Shown: piece after piece, positions 7,545 to 16,453 of the stretch
Position numbering within the stretch: the stretch's first letter is position 1
Layout of the letters: every line of letters starts with the position of its first letter
DNA from: Thiomonas sp. X19
Lineage (GTDB): Bacteria > Pseudomonadota > Gammaproteobacteria > Burkholderiales > Burkholderiaceae_C
Assembly (NCBI RefSeq): GCF_900089495.1
Contig: NZ_LT605203.1
Span: 3,362,030 to 3,426,029, forward strand
Direction of reading: 5' to 3'
DNA: 64,000 bases
The notes under the pieces: model-generated
The model's database searches: none
What the model was told of the DNA's origin: nothing
What the model saw: only the letters and a program-made list of their open reading frames with translations
Program-made: the position numbers and the translations under genes

Positions 7545-8513
7545 ATGACCGACCTCGTCACCACCCCAAGATTCGCATTGACAGTAGGCCCTGTTCAGTA
7601 TTGGTGGCCAAGACCTGCGTTGATGCAGTTCTACGAGCATGTCGCTGACAGCGCTGCGGATACCGTCGTGCTGGGAGAGATCGTCTGCTCGCGCCGGCAC
7701 GAGATGAAGCTCGCCGACTGGCTGGCGTTGGGGCGTGAATTGCAGGCTGCGGGCAAAGAGGTGATCCTGGCTTCTCAGGCCCTGGTGATGAGCGAGAGCG
7801 AGTTGCGCTCCGTGCGCGATCTGGTGAATCAGGATGAATTCGCGGTCGAAGCCGGTGACGTGTCGGCCATCCAGGCCCTTGTGCAGGCGCGGCGTGGGCC
7901 GCGTGATCTCCAGCCCTTTGTTCTCGGCCCCCATCTCAACATCTACAGCCGGGAGGCGCTTTTGGAACATGCCGCCTGGGGCGCAGGGCGATGGGTTGCC
8001 CCAGCGGAGCAATCGCTGGATGCCATTGCCTGCGTGAACCCAAGGGGCAATCCGGTGCGCGCGGTCAGTGGAGACGAGATCCCCACCGAGATTTGGGCTT
8101 TTGGGCGCCTGCCACTTTCATTCTCGGCGCGATGCTTCACCGCGCGGCATCATCACTTGCACAAGGACTCCTGTGCGTTCCGCTGCCTTGATGATGCGGA
8201 CGGACTCTTGCTCAGCAGCAGCGAGGGCCAACCCTTCCTTTGTTTGAACGGAACCCAGGTTCAGTCAGCCGGCGTGCAAGCCCTGATCGGGGAGGCCCAG
8301 GCCCTGCAACAGGCGGGCGTCTCGCGCCTTCGGCTATCGCCTTGCAGCCAGGGCTTCATGGAAGTGCTCGCGCAGTTCGACGCCGTTTACAACCAGGGGG
8401 CATCGGCCGATGACGCACTGGCGACCCTGCGTGCGATGCGCTTGCCGGGCGCCTTGGTCAATGGTTACGCCCACCGCCAGCCCGGCATGCAATTTGTTCT
8501 GAACAGTGCCTGA
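7545..8513 (+). CDS. ubiV: Oxygen-independent ubiquinone hydroxylation protein UbiV (peptidase U32 family)
   Basis: The partner of UbiU (322 aa). The N-terminus reads FALTVGPVQYWWPR, and GEIVCSRRHEMK carries the first cluster cysteine. The other three are in SARCFTARHHHLHKDSCAFRC, with spacing C-x12-C-x3-C as in the family. UbiU and UbiV form a complex with two [4Fe-4S] clusters that takes oxygen from prephenate instead of O2 (established for E. coli). ATG 7545 is chosen by family N-terminus; an upstream extension lies in the ubiU 3' end in another frame. It sits between ubiU and ubiT in one operon. Confidence 0.92.
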   Translation: MTDLVTTPRFALTVGPVQYWWPRPALMQFYEHVADSAADTVVLGEIVCSRRHEMKLADWLALGRELQAAGKEVILASQALVMSESELRSVRDLVNQDEFAVEAGDVSAIQALVQARRGPRDLQPFVLGPHLNIYSREALLEHAAWGAGRWVAPAEQSLDAIACVNPRGNPVRAVSGDEIPTEIWAFGRLPLSFSARCFTARHHHLHKDSCAFRCLDDADGLLLSSSEGQPFLCLNGTQVQSAGVQALIGEAQALQQAGVSRLRLSPCSQGFMEVLAQFDAVYNQGASADDALATLRAMRLPGALVNGYAHRQPGMQFVLNSA

Positions 8514-8561
8514 CGCCGAAGCGGCGTTGCTCTGGCAGAACTCCATCAAGGAATGTTGAAC

Positions 8562-9059
8562 ATGCCCATGTCGAAGCATGACTTCGCGATTTCGAGCGAC
8601 GTTCCCCAGGGCGCTTCTGCCCGTTGGCTGAACGCCCTGGGGAGTGCCGCCGTGCACATTGCCGCATCCATTCCCGAACCGTTGCGCCAAGTCGTTCGCG
8701 CGTTGCCGATGCAACCTCCATCGTTTGCGCTGGCACGCCTGCTTGATCGCGTTTTGCTCCCGCACCTGGATTCCGAGACGCATTCGGCGTGGTCTGGGCG
8801 GGCGGTTTGCCTGGATCTCGAAGACCTTGGGCTGCGACTTCGCTTGCGGCTGAACGCTCAGGGGTTCAGGGTCGCGCCACTCGATGACCCCGCTGCGGTC
8901 ACCATCCGCAGCACGAGCGCGTCCCTATGGCGCCTGGTGCGAGGCATCGACGATGCCGACCGGCTGTTTTTTGAGCGCGCACTGGTGATGGAAGGCGATA
9001 CCGAATTCGGGTTGATGTTGAAAAACACGCTCGATGCCATCGGCCCCTTATGGCGCTGA
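8562..9059 (+). CDS. ubiT: UbiT, SCP2-domain accessory factor of anaerobic ubiquinone synthesis
   Basis: A 165-residue SCP2 (sterol-carrier-like) lipid-binding protein. The tail region DPAAVTIRSTSASLWRLVRG followed by DRLFFERALVMEGDTEFGL is the characteristic UbiT block, and an N-terminal helix contains IPEPLRQVVRALPM. UbiT binds polyprenyl-ubiquinone intermediates for the UbiU-UbiV hydroxylase (established in E. coli). ATG 8562 is chosen because AAGGA ends 9 nt upstream; ATG 8553 lies too close to that site. It completes the ubiUVT set; the next frame overlaps its end. Confidence 0.88.
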   Translation: MPMSKHDFAISSDVPQGASARWLNALGSAAVHIAASIPEPLRQVVRALPMQPPSFALARLLDRVLLPHLDSETHSAWSGRAVCLDLEDLGLRLRLRLNAQGFRVAPLDDPAAVTIRSTSASLWRLVRGIDDADRLFFERALVMEGDTEFGLMLKNTLDAIGPLWR

Positions 9060-9174
9060 GTACCGGCAAGCGATGACTGAAACCTGCGCGAACCGTCGAA
9101 CCCGGCTTGGCGTATCGACCGATCGGTACGGCAGCCATGTGCATGCAACGCTTTCAAACCCGACGAGCCTGGAA

Positions 9175-10812
9175 ATGACGACCACACTGACCGCACGCTT
9201 GCTGCAGGCCCTGAAACAGCGAGGGGCTACCGAAATTTTCGGGATTCCCGGCGACTTTGCCCTACCGCTTTTTCGCGAATTCGAGCGCTGCGCCGCCCTG
9301 CCCCTCTACACGCTTTCCCACGAACCAGGAGTCGGTTTCGCGGCGGATGCTGCCGCACGCCTGCGCGGCGGTTTGGGAGTGGCGGCCGTCACCTATGGAG
9401 CCGGCGCACTGAACATGGTCAACGCCGTGGCTGGCGCCTACGCCGAACGTGTCCCCGTGGTCGTGATCTCCGGAGCACCCGCCACGCACGAGGCCGCCAG
9501 CGGCTATCTGCTGCACCATCAGGTCAAGACCCTGGATTCGCAGTGGAAGATTTATCAGGAAATAACCGTCGATCGTGCCAGGTTGGATGATCCGTCCACC
9601 GCGCCGCAACACATTGCACGGGTGCTCGACACAGCACTGCGCGCATCACGTCCCGTCTACATCGAGATACCGCGGGACATGCCTGGACGGATCTGCGAGG
9701 CAGTACCCACCCTCCCCTGGCCCAAGCATGATGCGGAGGCTCTGGCCACCTGCGCCGATGAACTGCTATCGCGCCTGCAAGGCGCACAACACCCCGTCCT
9801 GATGGTTGGCGTGGAAGTGCGGCGCTACGCGCTGGAATCCCGCGTGGCCGAACTCACGCGCAGACTGGGGATTCCCGTGGTGACCAGTTTCATGGGGCGC
9901 GGTTTGTTGACCGGAGCCGAGGTTCCTCTGCGCGGCACCTATCTGGGTCTGGCTGGAGACCCGGCCATCGCCACCGAGGTTGAAAACTCCGATGCGCTGC
10001 TGCTGCTCGGCGTGATCGTGTCGGACACCAATTTTGCCGTGTCGGCCCAACGCATCGATCTTCGGCACGCCATCCAGGCGCTTGAGGGTCGTGTGGTGAT
10101 GGGGCATCATGTCTACCCTGACGTACCGCTCGCGGCGCTGATCGATGCCCTGCTGGAGCGGGTACCGGCCGCGCAGGTCCAGCGGGCCGAACAGCGCTCG
10201 GAGGTTTTTTCACTCCCCGCAGAAGACGCTGAAGACGCGCCAGTCAACCCGCTCGACATTGCTGCTGCCGTCAACTCGTTGATGCAACGGCATGGCGCGA
10301 TGCCGCTTGCCAGCGATGTCGGGGATTGCCTGTTCACGGCCATGGACATCGGGCCGACCGAACTCATCGCCCCAGGCTACTACGCGACCATGGGCTATGG
10401 CGTGCCGGCAGGGCTGGGCCTGCAGGCGTCCACGGGGCAGCGCCCCATCATTCTGGTCGGTGACGGTGCCTTTCAAATGACAGGGTGGGAATTGGGCAAT
10501 GCCTGCCACTATGGATGGGATCCCATCGTTCTAGTCTTCAATAACTCGGCATGGGAAATGCTCCAGGTGTTCGAGCCTGGCGCTCGCTTCACCGCATTGC
10601 CGACGTGGGACTTTGCGTCGATGGCGACTGGCATGGGGGGTGACGGCGTTGTGGTGCGCACGCGCCTGGAACTCAAAAATGCGCTCGAGCATGCCCATGC
10701 CACGCGAGGACGTTTTCAGTTGCTGGACATTCGACTGGCACCGGGGGCGCTGTCACCAACGCTGGAGCGGTATGTGCACGCTGTGCGGCGGTTGTCGGCA
10801 CCGGCTGGGTAG
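9175..10812 (+). CDS. Thiamine-diphosphate-dependent 2-keto acid decarboxylase (indolepyruvate/phenylpyruvate type)
   Basis: A 545-residue ThDP enzyme with the usual three domains. The N-terminal PYR domain contains GATEIFGIPGDFALPLF and the catalytic glutamate region LSHEPGVGFAADAAARL. A central domain follows around 190-330. The C-terminal PP domain has the ThDP/Mg motif GDGAFQMTGWELG ending with NN in FNNSAWEML. The overall form matches pyruvate/indolepyruvate/phenylpyruvate decarboxylases that release CO2 from an aromatic or branched 2-keto acid; the exact substrate cannot be read. ATG 9175 gives the family length, and an upstream in-frame ATG at 9073 is possible. It follows ubiT in the same direction, which is an unusual neighbour. 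Confidence 0.85.
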   Translation: MTTTLTARLLQALKQRGATEIFGIPGDFALPLFREFERCAALPLYTLSHEPGVGFAADAAARLRGGLGVAAVTYGAGALNMVNAVAGAYAERVPVVVISGAPATHEAASGYLLHHQVKTLDSQWKIYQEITVDRARLDDPSTAPQHIARVLDTALRASRPVYIEIPRDMPGRICEAVPTLPWPKHDAEALATCADELLSRLQGAQHPVLMVGVEVRRYALESRVAELTRRLGIPVVTSFMGRGLLTGAEVPLRGTYLGLAGDPAIATEVENSDALLLLGVIVSDTNFAVSAQRIDLRHAIQALEGRVVMGHHVYPDVPLAALIDALLERVPAAQVQRAEQRSEVFSLPAEDAEDAPVNPLDIAAAVNSLMQRHGAMPLASDVGDCLFTAMDIGPTELIAPGYYATMGYGVPAGLGLQASTGQRPIILVGDGAFQMTGWELGNACHYGWDPIVLVFNNSAWEMLQVFEPGARFTALPTWDFASMATGMGGDGVVVRTRLELKNALEHAHATRGRFQLLDIRLAPGALSPTLERYVHAVRRLSAPAG

Positions 10813-10879
10813 AACTCATCAACCGGCCAAAGCCATGCTGCCGAACCACTGCGCCGCGGGTGGCCTGGCCTTGGACGAT

Positions 10880-10921
10880 GCTGAACAAACCTCCGCGATG
10901 CGCACGAGAGGCTTGTTCAGC
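10880..10921. terminator. Long hairpin between convergent decarboxylase and thiG genes
   Basis: GCTGAACAAACCTC and GAGGCTTGTTCAGC pair over 14 positions with one mismatch around a 14-nt loop. It lies between two converging genes, so it could stop transcription from both sides, although neither side has a clear T-run. Confidence 0.5.
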
Positions 10922-10927
10922 GTAGGC

Positions 10928-11755
10928 CTAAACGCAGGGTCGAGGATTCTGGGATCTCGCGCCGGTCGGTGTGCTCGGGATTGCGCGATCGTGCTTGGCG
11001 ATGGCGCCAGCTCGCCAAGCCCGGCGTCCTGCCTCAATCGCCAGCGCGAAGGCTCGCGCCATCTCGACCGGATCGCGCGAGCGCGACACCGCCGAGCACA
11101 GCAGCACGGCATCGAACCCCATCTCCATGGCTTGTGCGGCATGCGAAGGCGTACCGAGGCCGGCGTCCACGATCAGGGTGGCATCCGGCAGACGTTCGCG
11201 CAGCGTGCGCAGTGCGAACGGGTTGAGCAAGCCCTGTCCTGAACCGATGGGCGCGCCCCAGGGCATCAGCACCTCGCAGCCCGCGTCAAGCAGGCGCCGA
11301 CAGGTCAACAGGTCATCCGTGCAGTAGGGCCAGACGACAAAACCCTCACGCACCAGCACGCGCGCGGCTTCCACGAGTTCGACGGGATCGGGCTGCAGGG
11401 TGTGCTCCTCGCCGATCACTTCGAGCTTGACCCAATGGGTCTGATAGAGCTCGCGTGCCATGTGCGCCATTTCGATCGCATCGCGCGCGCTGTAACACCC
11501 GGCGGTATTGGGCAGCAAACGTGCGCCACATGTCTCCAGGGTCTCGCGCAGGGCGGCGACGAAGCCATCGCTTTCCTGCGCAGCAAGAACCCGTTTGAGA
11601 CCGACGGTCACGACCTGCGCGCCGGAGGCGCGAATCGAATCGCTCAGGGCCTGCGGCGATGGGTAGCTGGCGCTGCCCAACAGGAATCGGCTCTCGAGCT
11701 TGACGCCCGCGACACTCCAACCAGCGTCAGCGCCAGTCGTTGATTCTCGATACAT
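10928..11755 (-). CDS. thiG: Thiazole synthase
   Basis: ThiG (275 aa) builds the thiazole phosphate of thiamine from deoxyxylulose phosphate, dehydroglycine and ThiS-thiocarboxylate. Landmarks of the TIM barrel are LESRFLLGSASYPSP, LLPNTAGCYSARDAI, WVKLEVIGE (probable Schiff-base lysine), MPWGAPIGSGQGLLN and LIVDAGLGTPSHA. The gene converges on the ThDP-decarboxylase gene, which uses the same vitamin. A TPP riboswitch lies about 370 nt before the start on the same strand. No thiS, thiE or thiO flanks it; the sulfur carrier must be encoded elsewhere. Confidence 0.92.
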   Translation of the reverse strand: MYRESTTGADAGWSVAGVKLESRFLLGSASYPSPQALSDSIRASGAQVVTVGLKRVLAAQESDGFVAALRETLETCGARLLPNTAGCYSARDAIEMAHMARELYQTHWVKLEVIGEEHTLQPDPVELVEAARVLVREGFVVWPYCTDDLLTCRRLLDAGCEVLMPWGAPIGSGQGLLNPFALRTLRERLPDATLIVDAGLGTPSHAAQAMEMGFDAVLLCSAVSRSRDPVEMARAFALAIEAGRRAWRAGAIAKHDRAIPSTPTGARSQNPRPCV

Positions 11756-11795
11756 GGCTTGAGTCCTTTGTCAGTTCAAGTCTGACGGTGGGTCT

Positions 11796-11826
11796 AAAAA
11801 AGAGAATGAGGTCGCCTACAGCGACC
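11796..11826 (-). terminator. Intrinsic-terminator-like hairpin in the thiG leader
   Basis: On the minus strand GGTCGC-TGTAG-GCGACC forms a perfect 6-bp stem followed, after TCATTCTC, by a run of six T. It lies between the TPP riboswitch and thiG, 40 nt before the start codon. It could be the regulated terminator of the riboswitch or the end of a short leader transcript. Confidence 0.5.
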
Positions 11827-12125
11827 CTGCGCAGGGGTGCCGGGCTGCCGTGCCTGTGGTGGCGTCGTGCCAACGCCCGGACATCGCTGGCGTGCGGCAT
11901 GGGCCAAGCATTCGCCCGCGCATGCACGCTCGGCCGTCTCGGAGCGCGAGCTTGCAAGATAGGTTTGGGGCTGTGCGGGAGTCGGGCTGTACGTCGGCAA
12001 GCTGTGTGTGAGCAAACTGCCATCCGCATGCATGTCAAGCCCCCTTCGATCGTGATGCAACTGAGTGTTCGGAGGGTGCCCCAGGCGACTGGCGCTTTCG
12101 GGGCGCCGCCAGCCTGGAATCCAAG
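11827..12125 (-). other. Long thiG leader without a recognisable gene
   Basis: Between the riboswitch and the terminator-like hairpin about 300 nt remain. I looked for thiS (a protein of about 66 aa ending GG) in all frames and did not find it. Minus-strand frames are open but low in complexity and lack domain motifs. Confidence 0.5.
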
Positions 12126-12209
12126 CTCTCCTTCCGCCGGGACTAACCGGTTCAAGTTCGCGGGTTTGGTTTGACCATCTCAGCGCGTCGATTCGTGCAC
12201 CCCGGAGCA
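12126..12209 (-). promoter_or_regulatory. TPP riboswitch (THI element)
   Basis: On the minus strand the element begins CTCCGGGGTGC, continues to the invariant CGCTGAGA, and closes with GAACTTGAACCGGTTAG, then CCCGGCGGAAGGAG. These match the conserved sensor helices of the thiamine-pyrophosphate aptamer (GGGGUGC, GCUGAGA, ACCUGAUCCGGUUAGUnCCGGCGnAGGGA), and CTCC/GGAG closes P1. It should shut off the downstream thiG transcript when TPP is plentiful. One C-to-T and one T-to-A change in the ACCTGAT block are noticeable. Confidence 0.85.
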
Positions 12210-12328
12210 GTGGAAATTCTGGCACAAGACGGCATGGCCGTCAATGCGACCAGCCGTCGATGCGCGTGTCGAAGACCGCACAAGATTCGCCCAACCAAGT
12301 GGGGCCCCAGGTCGTTTGCTCGAATGCG

Positions 12329-13588
12329 CTATGCGCCGCCGACGAACGAGAAATCGGCTTCTGGCTCGAGCCCGCTGATGATGCGCGCGATGCTCTTGCC
12401 TGAGCCGCAAGACAGGGTCCAGCCCAGGCTGCCGTGGCCGGTATTGAGAAAGAGATTGCGCAGGCGACTGCGCCCGATGATGGGGACGTTGCCCGGTGTC
12501 GCCGGGCGCAGGCCGGTCCAGAACCGCGCTTGCGCGCCGTCTCCCGCGCCCGGAAAGAGTTCCTCGACCCGTTCGAGGATGGCCTCGCAGCGCTTACGGT
12601 CAAGGTTTCGCTCATAGCCATTCAACTCGGCCGTACCTGCGATGCGCAAGCGATTGCCAAGGCGCGAAAACACGAGTTTGCAGGCATCGTCGCTCAACGA
12701 AACCTGGTGCGCCATCGCGGGGTCCTTCACCGGCATGGTCACCGAGTAGCCCTTGAGCGGATAGATGGGAAGCTCGATGCCCAGCGGCTTGGCGAGCAAG
12801 GCGCTCGTACTTCCCATCGCGAGCACGTAGGCATCGCCGCGTATGCATTGAAAGCGGCCATCCTCGTCGGTCGCCTCAACGTGGTCGATCTGCCCTCCCG
12901 CTTCATGCAGCGCAGTGACGGTGTGGCTCATCAAGAACTGCACGCCGTCGTCTTCGCAGCGCCCGGCGAGCTCGCGGGCAAAACAGTTCGCATCTCCCGA
13001 CTCGTCCTCGGCGGTGAACGTGGCTCCGACGAGCTTGGCGCCGGTATGCCCCAGCGCGGGCTCGATGCGCACGGCCTCGTCGGCGGAAATGACGCGTCGA
13101 TCACAGCCCAAGGCACGCATCCGGGCTGCAGCAATCGCCACGTTTTCAAATGCCTTGCGGCTTGTGTAGAAATGGAGAATGCCCTGTGCGCGGTGGTCAT
13201 AGGCGATACCGCGCTCCTGGCGGAGTTGCCGCAGCACCTCACGGCTGTAGGTGCCGAGGCGAATCAGCTGCGCCGTATTGCGACTCGTACGCCCCGGTCG
13301 ACATTCCGCCAGGAACTGCATGCCCCAGCGCCACTGCCTCGGGTCCATGCGCAAGCGGAACCGCAGCGGAGCATCCGCCCTTCCGAGCCACTTCAACAGT
13401 TGTAATGGCGCACTCGGGTTGGCCCATGGCTCGGCGTTGCTCACGGAAATCTGGCCCCCGTTGGCAAAGCTGGTTTCCGCGGCTGGTTTGGCCTGGCGGT
13501 CGACCACCGTGACCTCGTGACCCTGCTGACGCAGGAAGTACGCCGATGCGATGCCGATCAGACCGGCGCCGAGAACGATCACTTTCAT
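12329..13588 (-). CDS. dadA: D-amino acid dehydrogenase small subunit
   Basis: A 419-residue FAD-dependent, membrane-associated dehydrogenase that oxidises D-amino acids such as D-alanine and passes electrons to the respiratory chain. The N-terminal VIVLGAGLIGIASAYFLRQQ is the dinucleotide-binding fold, SFANGGQISVSNAEPWANP is the family block next to it, and ending TGLRPATPGNVPIIGRS with LFLNTGHGSLGWTLSCGSGK is typical. The gene reads toward thiG but is separated from it by the riboswitch, so it is probably a separate unit. No alanine racemase lies next to it. ThiO-type glycine oxidases share this fold, but the C-terminal block favours DadA. Confidence 0.9.
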   Translation of the reverse strand: MKVIVLGAGLIGIASAYFLRQQGHEVTVVDRQAKPAAETSFANGGQISVSNAEPWANPSAPLQLLKWLGRADAPLRFRLRMDPRQWRWGMQFLAECRPGRTSRNTAQLIRLGTYSREVLRQLRQERGIAYDHRAQGILHFYTSRKAFENVAIAAARMRALGCDRRVISADEAVRIEPALGHTGAKLVGATFTAEDESGDANCFARELAGRCEDDGVQFLMSHTVTALHEAGGQIDHVEATDEDGRFQCIRGDAYVLAMGSTSALLAKPLGIELPIYPLKGYSVTMPVKDPAMAHQVSLSDDACKLVFSRLGNRLRIAGTAELNGYERNLDRKRCEAILERVEELFPGAGDGAQARFWTGLRPATPGNVPIIGRSRLRNLFLNTGHGSLGWTLSCGSGKSIARIISGLEPEADFSFVGGA

Positions 13589-13687
13589 CGGATGTCCCTA
13601 GGAAAATCTGCTTGCGAGGAAACGCGCCCCGGCGAGCCAGGTCCAAGCCACTGCGCTGACCGGAGCGAAGGCCAGCCCGCTCGGATG

Positions 13688-14464
13688 CTACGAGCCGGCT
13701 CCATGGTCCGACGGCGAAAGAGACCCCGTTTGAATGCGACGCTTGGCGCTTTCAATGCGCAATTCTTCCAGCGCAGTTTCGGACATGTTTTTCTGCACAA
13801 AAGCAATATGCTGCCTTGCGGCCAGCGCTGCGGCTTGCGAACTGCGGGCGCGCATTTTCTCCCAGATGTCCCGGTGTTGCTCGCGCAACTGCTGCCACTT
13901 CTCGGGGTGGGCATGCAGGTAGCGCAGATTTTTTTCCACATGATCCTGAATCAGTCGATGCAGGCTTGCACTGAGATGCGCGATCAGGACGTTATGGGAT
14001 GCTTCGGCGATCGCTTGGTGAAATTCAACATCATTTTTGATGCAAGCCTGAAGGTCGTCTTGCTCATAGGCCAACTCCAACGCATCGAACGCCACACCGA
14101 TGCGTTTCAGGTCGAAATCATTGGCACGTTCCGACGCCAATAGCGCGGCCTGGCTTTCCAGCATGTGCCGGAATTCCAACAGGTCGTGCTGCAGGGTCGG
14201 ATGTCCGCTGAGCATATCTCTCCACGGATCGACGAAGCTTGCCTGCAGCCTGTCGGTCACGACCGTGCCCCCGCCCTGGCGCGTGCGTATCAGGCCTTTG
14301 GAGACCAATTTTTGCAGCCCTTCACGCAGGGATGGCCGTGACACACCAAGCTGCTCGGCCAGCTCACGCTCAGGCGGCAGACGATCCCCGGCCCTCAAGG
14401 AGCCCTCGAGGATGCGCCGTTCAAGGTCGCTTGCGATCGTATCCGACAGTTTGATGATATCCAT
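13688..14464 (-). CDS. lldR: GntR/FCD-family regulator of lactate utilisation (LldR-like)
   Basis: A 258-residue regulator: an N-terminal winged helix (residues 5-70, LEGSLRAGDRLPPERELAEQ and VSRPSLREGLQKL) and a C-terminal all-helical FCD ligand domain with metal-binding His residues (DVEFHQAIAEASHN). It is transcribed away from lldP-lldD, the classical arrangement for the L-lactate-responsive LldR/PdhR group. ATG 14464 (MDIIKLSD) is preferred to ATG 14482 because it sits closer to the DNA-binding domain; the choice is not certain. Two matching operator sites lie in the shared promoter region. Confidence 0.88.
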   Translation of the reverse strand: MDIIKLSDTIASDLERRILEGSLRAGDRLPPERELAEQLGVSRPSLREGLQKLVSKGLIRTRQGGGTVVTDRLQASFVDPWRDMLSGHPTLQHDLLEFRHMLESQAALLASERANDFDLKRIGVAFDALELAYEQDDLQACIKNDVEFHQAIAEASHNVLIAHLSASLHRLIQDHVEKNLRYLHAHPEKWQQLREQHRDIWEKMRARSSQAAALAARQHIAFVQKNMSETALEELRIESAKRRIQTGSLSPSDHGAGS

Positions 14465-14485
14465 GTGTATTGCCTCGTCCATTCC

Positions 14486-14604
14486 GGTATGACCAATTTT
14501 ATTTTAAATCGAGGAAGCTTTTCAAATTCCGACAGATTCAGTCTTCTTTGCTGATTTCTTGACGATATGAAGGAACACCTTTCTAATAGACATAGGTCTT
14601 ACCA
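14486..14604. promoter_or_regulatory. Pair of LldR-type operator sites in the lldR-lldP intergenic region
   Basis: GGTATGACCAAT (14486-14497) and AGGTCTTACCAAAT (14594-14607) both carry the GGT-N3-ACC core of FCD-type GntR operators (TNGTNNNACNA). Their centres are about 109 bp apart, the sort of spacing used for repression by looping. They sit just upstream of lldR and of the lldP promoter side. Confidence 0.6.
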
Positions 14605-14752
14605 AATGACCAATACTTTTTGAAAGCGTGAGGCTACAGAGACTCCAACCAGGGGTCGCGCCGAGAGTCGCCCGCACATCAAGCGTGCGAGTTGACGTCA
14701 CCGAAGAGCGCAAGCCATTCCCAATCCATTCAACTTCCTGGAAGGAGACTCC

Positions 14753-16402
14753 ATGACTCTGTCGACCGCCCTGCCTGCGGGCATTCTTTTTGCGCAGCCG
14801 CTGACGCCTGTAGCGGGCTCGCTGCTGCTGTCGTTTCTGGTGGCGGCCATACCCATTGCGGTGGCGCTCATCCTGCTCGGGGTGCTGCGCCGCCCCGCCT
14901 GGCAGGCCTCGCTGGCCGGGCTGATCGTGGGCCTTCTCGTGGCCGTGGCGGTGTGGGGCATGCCCGTGGGCCTGGCCTTGAACGCCGTTGCCGCGGGCAT
15001 GGCGCTGGCGCTGGCGCCGGTGATGTGGATCGTCTTCAACGCCTTGCTGCTGTACAACGTGGCGGTCCAGTCCGGGCGCTTCGAGCAGTTTCGCCAATGG
15101 ATGCTGGACCACCTGCCCGACGACCGCCGCCTGGTGCTGCTGGTGGTGGCGTTTTCCTTCGGCTGCCTGCTCGAAGGCATCGCCGGCTTCGGCACCCCGG
15201 TGGCCATCACCAGCGCCCTGCTCATCGGCCTGGGCTTTCCCGCCCTGGAGGCCCTCACCTACACCCTGATCTTCAACACCGCCCCGGTGGCCTTCGGCGC
15301 CCTGGGCGTGCCCATCACGGTGCTGGGGGCCGTCACCAGCATGCACCCGGACACCCTGGGGGCGATGGTGGGGCGGCAACTGCCGTTTTTTGCCTTCCTG
15401 CTGCCGTTTTATGTCGTCGGCCTGTACGGGGGGCTGAAATCGATCGCCAAGCTGTGGCCGGCGCTGCTGGTCTCGGGCGGCAGCTTTGCGCTCACGCAGT
15501 TCGCCACCTCCAACTTCATCAGCTACCAGCTCACCGACGTGCTGGCCTCGCTGGTGTCGCTCCTCGTCACCGTGGCCTTTCTCAAGACCTGGAAGCCCGA
15601 ACCCGACCCGGCCTTTGCCGTGATGCGCACGCAGGCGCCGGCCCGGGGCGCGGCGCGCGTGGGCTATGGCGGCTGGATGCCGTGGGTCGTGGTCTCGGTG
15701 GTGGTCATCGTCTGGGTCAACCTCAAGCTGTTCCTGATCGGCGACACCCAGGTGCTGTGGCCCGGCTTGAACCAGGCGGTGTTCATCACCCTGTACCACA
15801 AGCCCTATGTGGCGCTGTGGGACTTTCAGCCCATGGGCACGGGCACGGCGATCCTGCTGTCGGCCATCATCGCGGCGGCTTGGACGCGCACCGGCGCGGG
15901 GGCGTTCTTCGGGTGTGTGAAGCGCACCTGGGTGCAGACGCGCATCGCCATCGCCACGGTGATGATGATCGTGGGCCTGGCCTTCTTGCTCAATTACTCG
16001 GGCATGAGCTACACGCTGGGCATGGGCGTGGCCTCCACCGGCGCGCTCTTCCCGCTGGTGTCGGCGTTCCTGGGCTGGATTGCGGTGTTTCTCTCCGGCA
16101 GCGACACCTCGGGCAACGCCCTGTTCGGCAACCTGCAGGTGGTGGCGGCGCATCAGCTGAACCTGAACCCGGTGCTGATGGCCGCCACCAACTCCTCGGG
16201 CGGGGTGATGGGCAAAATGATCTCGCCGCAAAACATCGCCACGGGCGTGTCCACGACGGCTCTCAAGGGCCACGAGGGCGCGGTGTTCGCCCGCACCTTC
16301 TGGCACAGTGTGCTGCTCACCCTGCTGCTGGGCTTGCTCGTCTTCGCCCAACAACACTGGCTATCCTGGATGATCCCGGCGATCAAGATCGTCCATCCCT
16401 GA
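14753..16402 (+). CDS. lldP: L-lactate permease
   Basis: A 549-residue polytopic inner-membrane transporter of the lactate permease (LctP) family, importing lactate with protons. At least twelve hydrophobic segments are visible. Family landmarks are the FSFGCLLEGIAGFGTPVAIT loop, IFNTAPVAFGALGVPI, and near the end FLSGSDTSGNALFGNLQ and SSGGVMGKMISPQNIA. ATG 14753 has GGAAGGAG 7 nt upstream. It is followed after 51 nt by lldD and divergent from lldR, so it belongs to one lactate-utilisation operon. GC content at third positions is very high, more so than in lldR. Confidence 0.93.
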   Translation: MTLSTALPAGILFAQPLTPVAGSLLLSFLVAAIPIAVALILLGVLRRPAWQASLAGLIVGLLVAVAVWGMPVGLALNAVAAGMALALAPVMWIVFNALLLYNVAVQSGRFEQFRQWMLDHLPDDRRLVLLVVAFSFGCLLEGIAGFGTPVAITSALLIGLGFPALEALTYTLIFNTAPVAFGALGVPITVLGAVTSMHPDTLGAMVGRQLPFFAFLLPFYVVGLYGGLKSIAKLWPALLVSGGSFALTQFATSNFISYQLTDVLASLVSLLVTVAFLKTWKPEPDPAFAVMRTQAPARGAARVGYGGWMPWVVVSVVVIVWVNLKLFLIGDTQVLWPGLNQAVFITLYHKPYVALWDFQPMGTGTAILLSAIIAAAWTRTGAGAFFGCVKRTWVQTRIAIATVMMIVGLAFLLNYSGMSYTLGMGVASTGALFPLVSAFLGWIAVFLSGSDTSGNALFGNLQVVAAHQLNLNPVLMAATNSSGGVMGKMISPQNIATGVSTTALKGHEGAVFARTFWHSVLLTLLLGLLVFAQQHWLSWMIPAIKIVHP

Positions 16403-16453
16403 CCCTCAGGGCCTCCCCCTGGGGGCCCTCTGCAGTCCACACAAGGTGACATC

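Noticed and set aside
11756..12125. A thiS gene between the riboswitch and thiG
   Set aside because: No frame gives a protein of about 66 aa with a Gly-Gly end or ThiS-like blocks.
14522..16357. A 611-codon minus-strand frame rich in His, Arg, Gln and Gly
   Set aside because: It is the antisense of lldP; the composition is typical of an antisense shadow of a hydrophobic protein.
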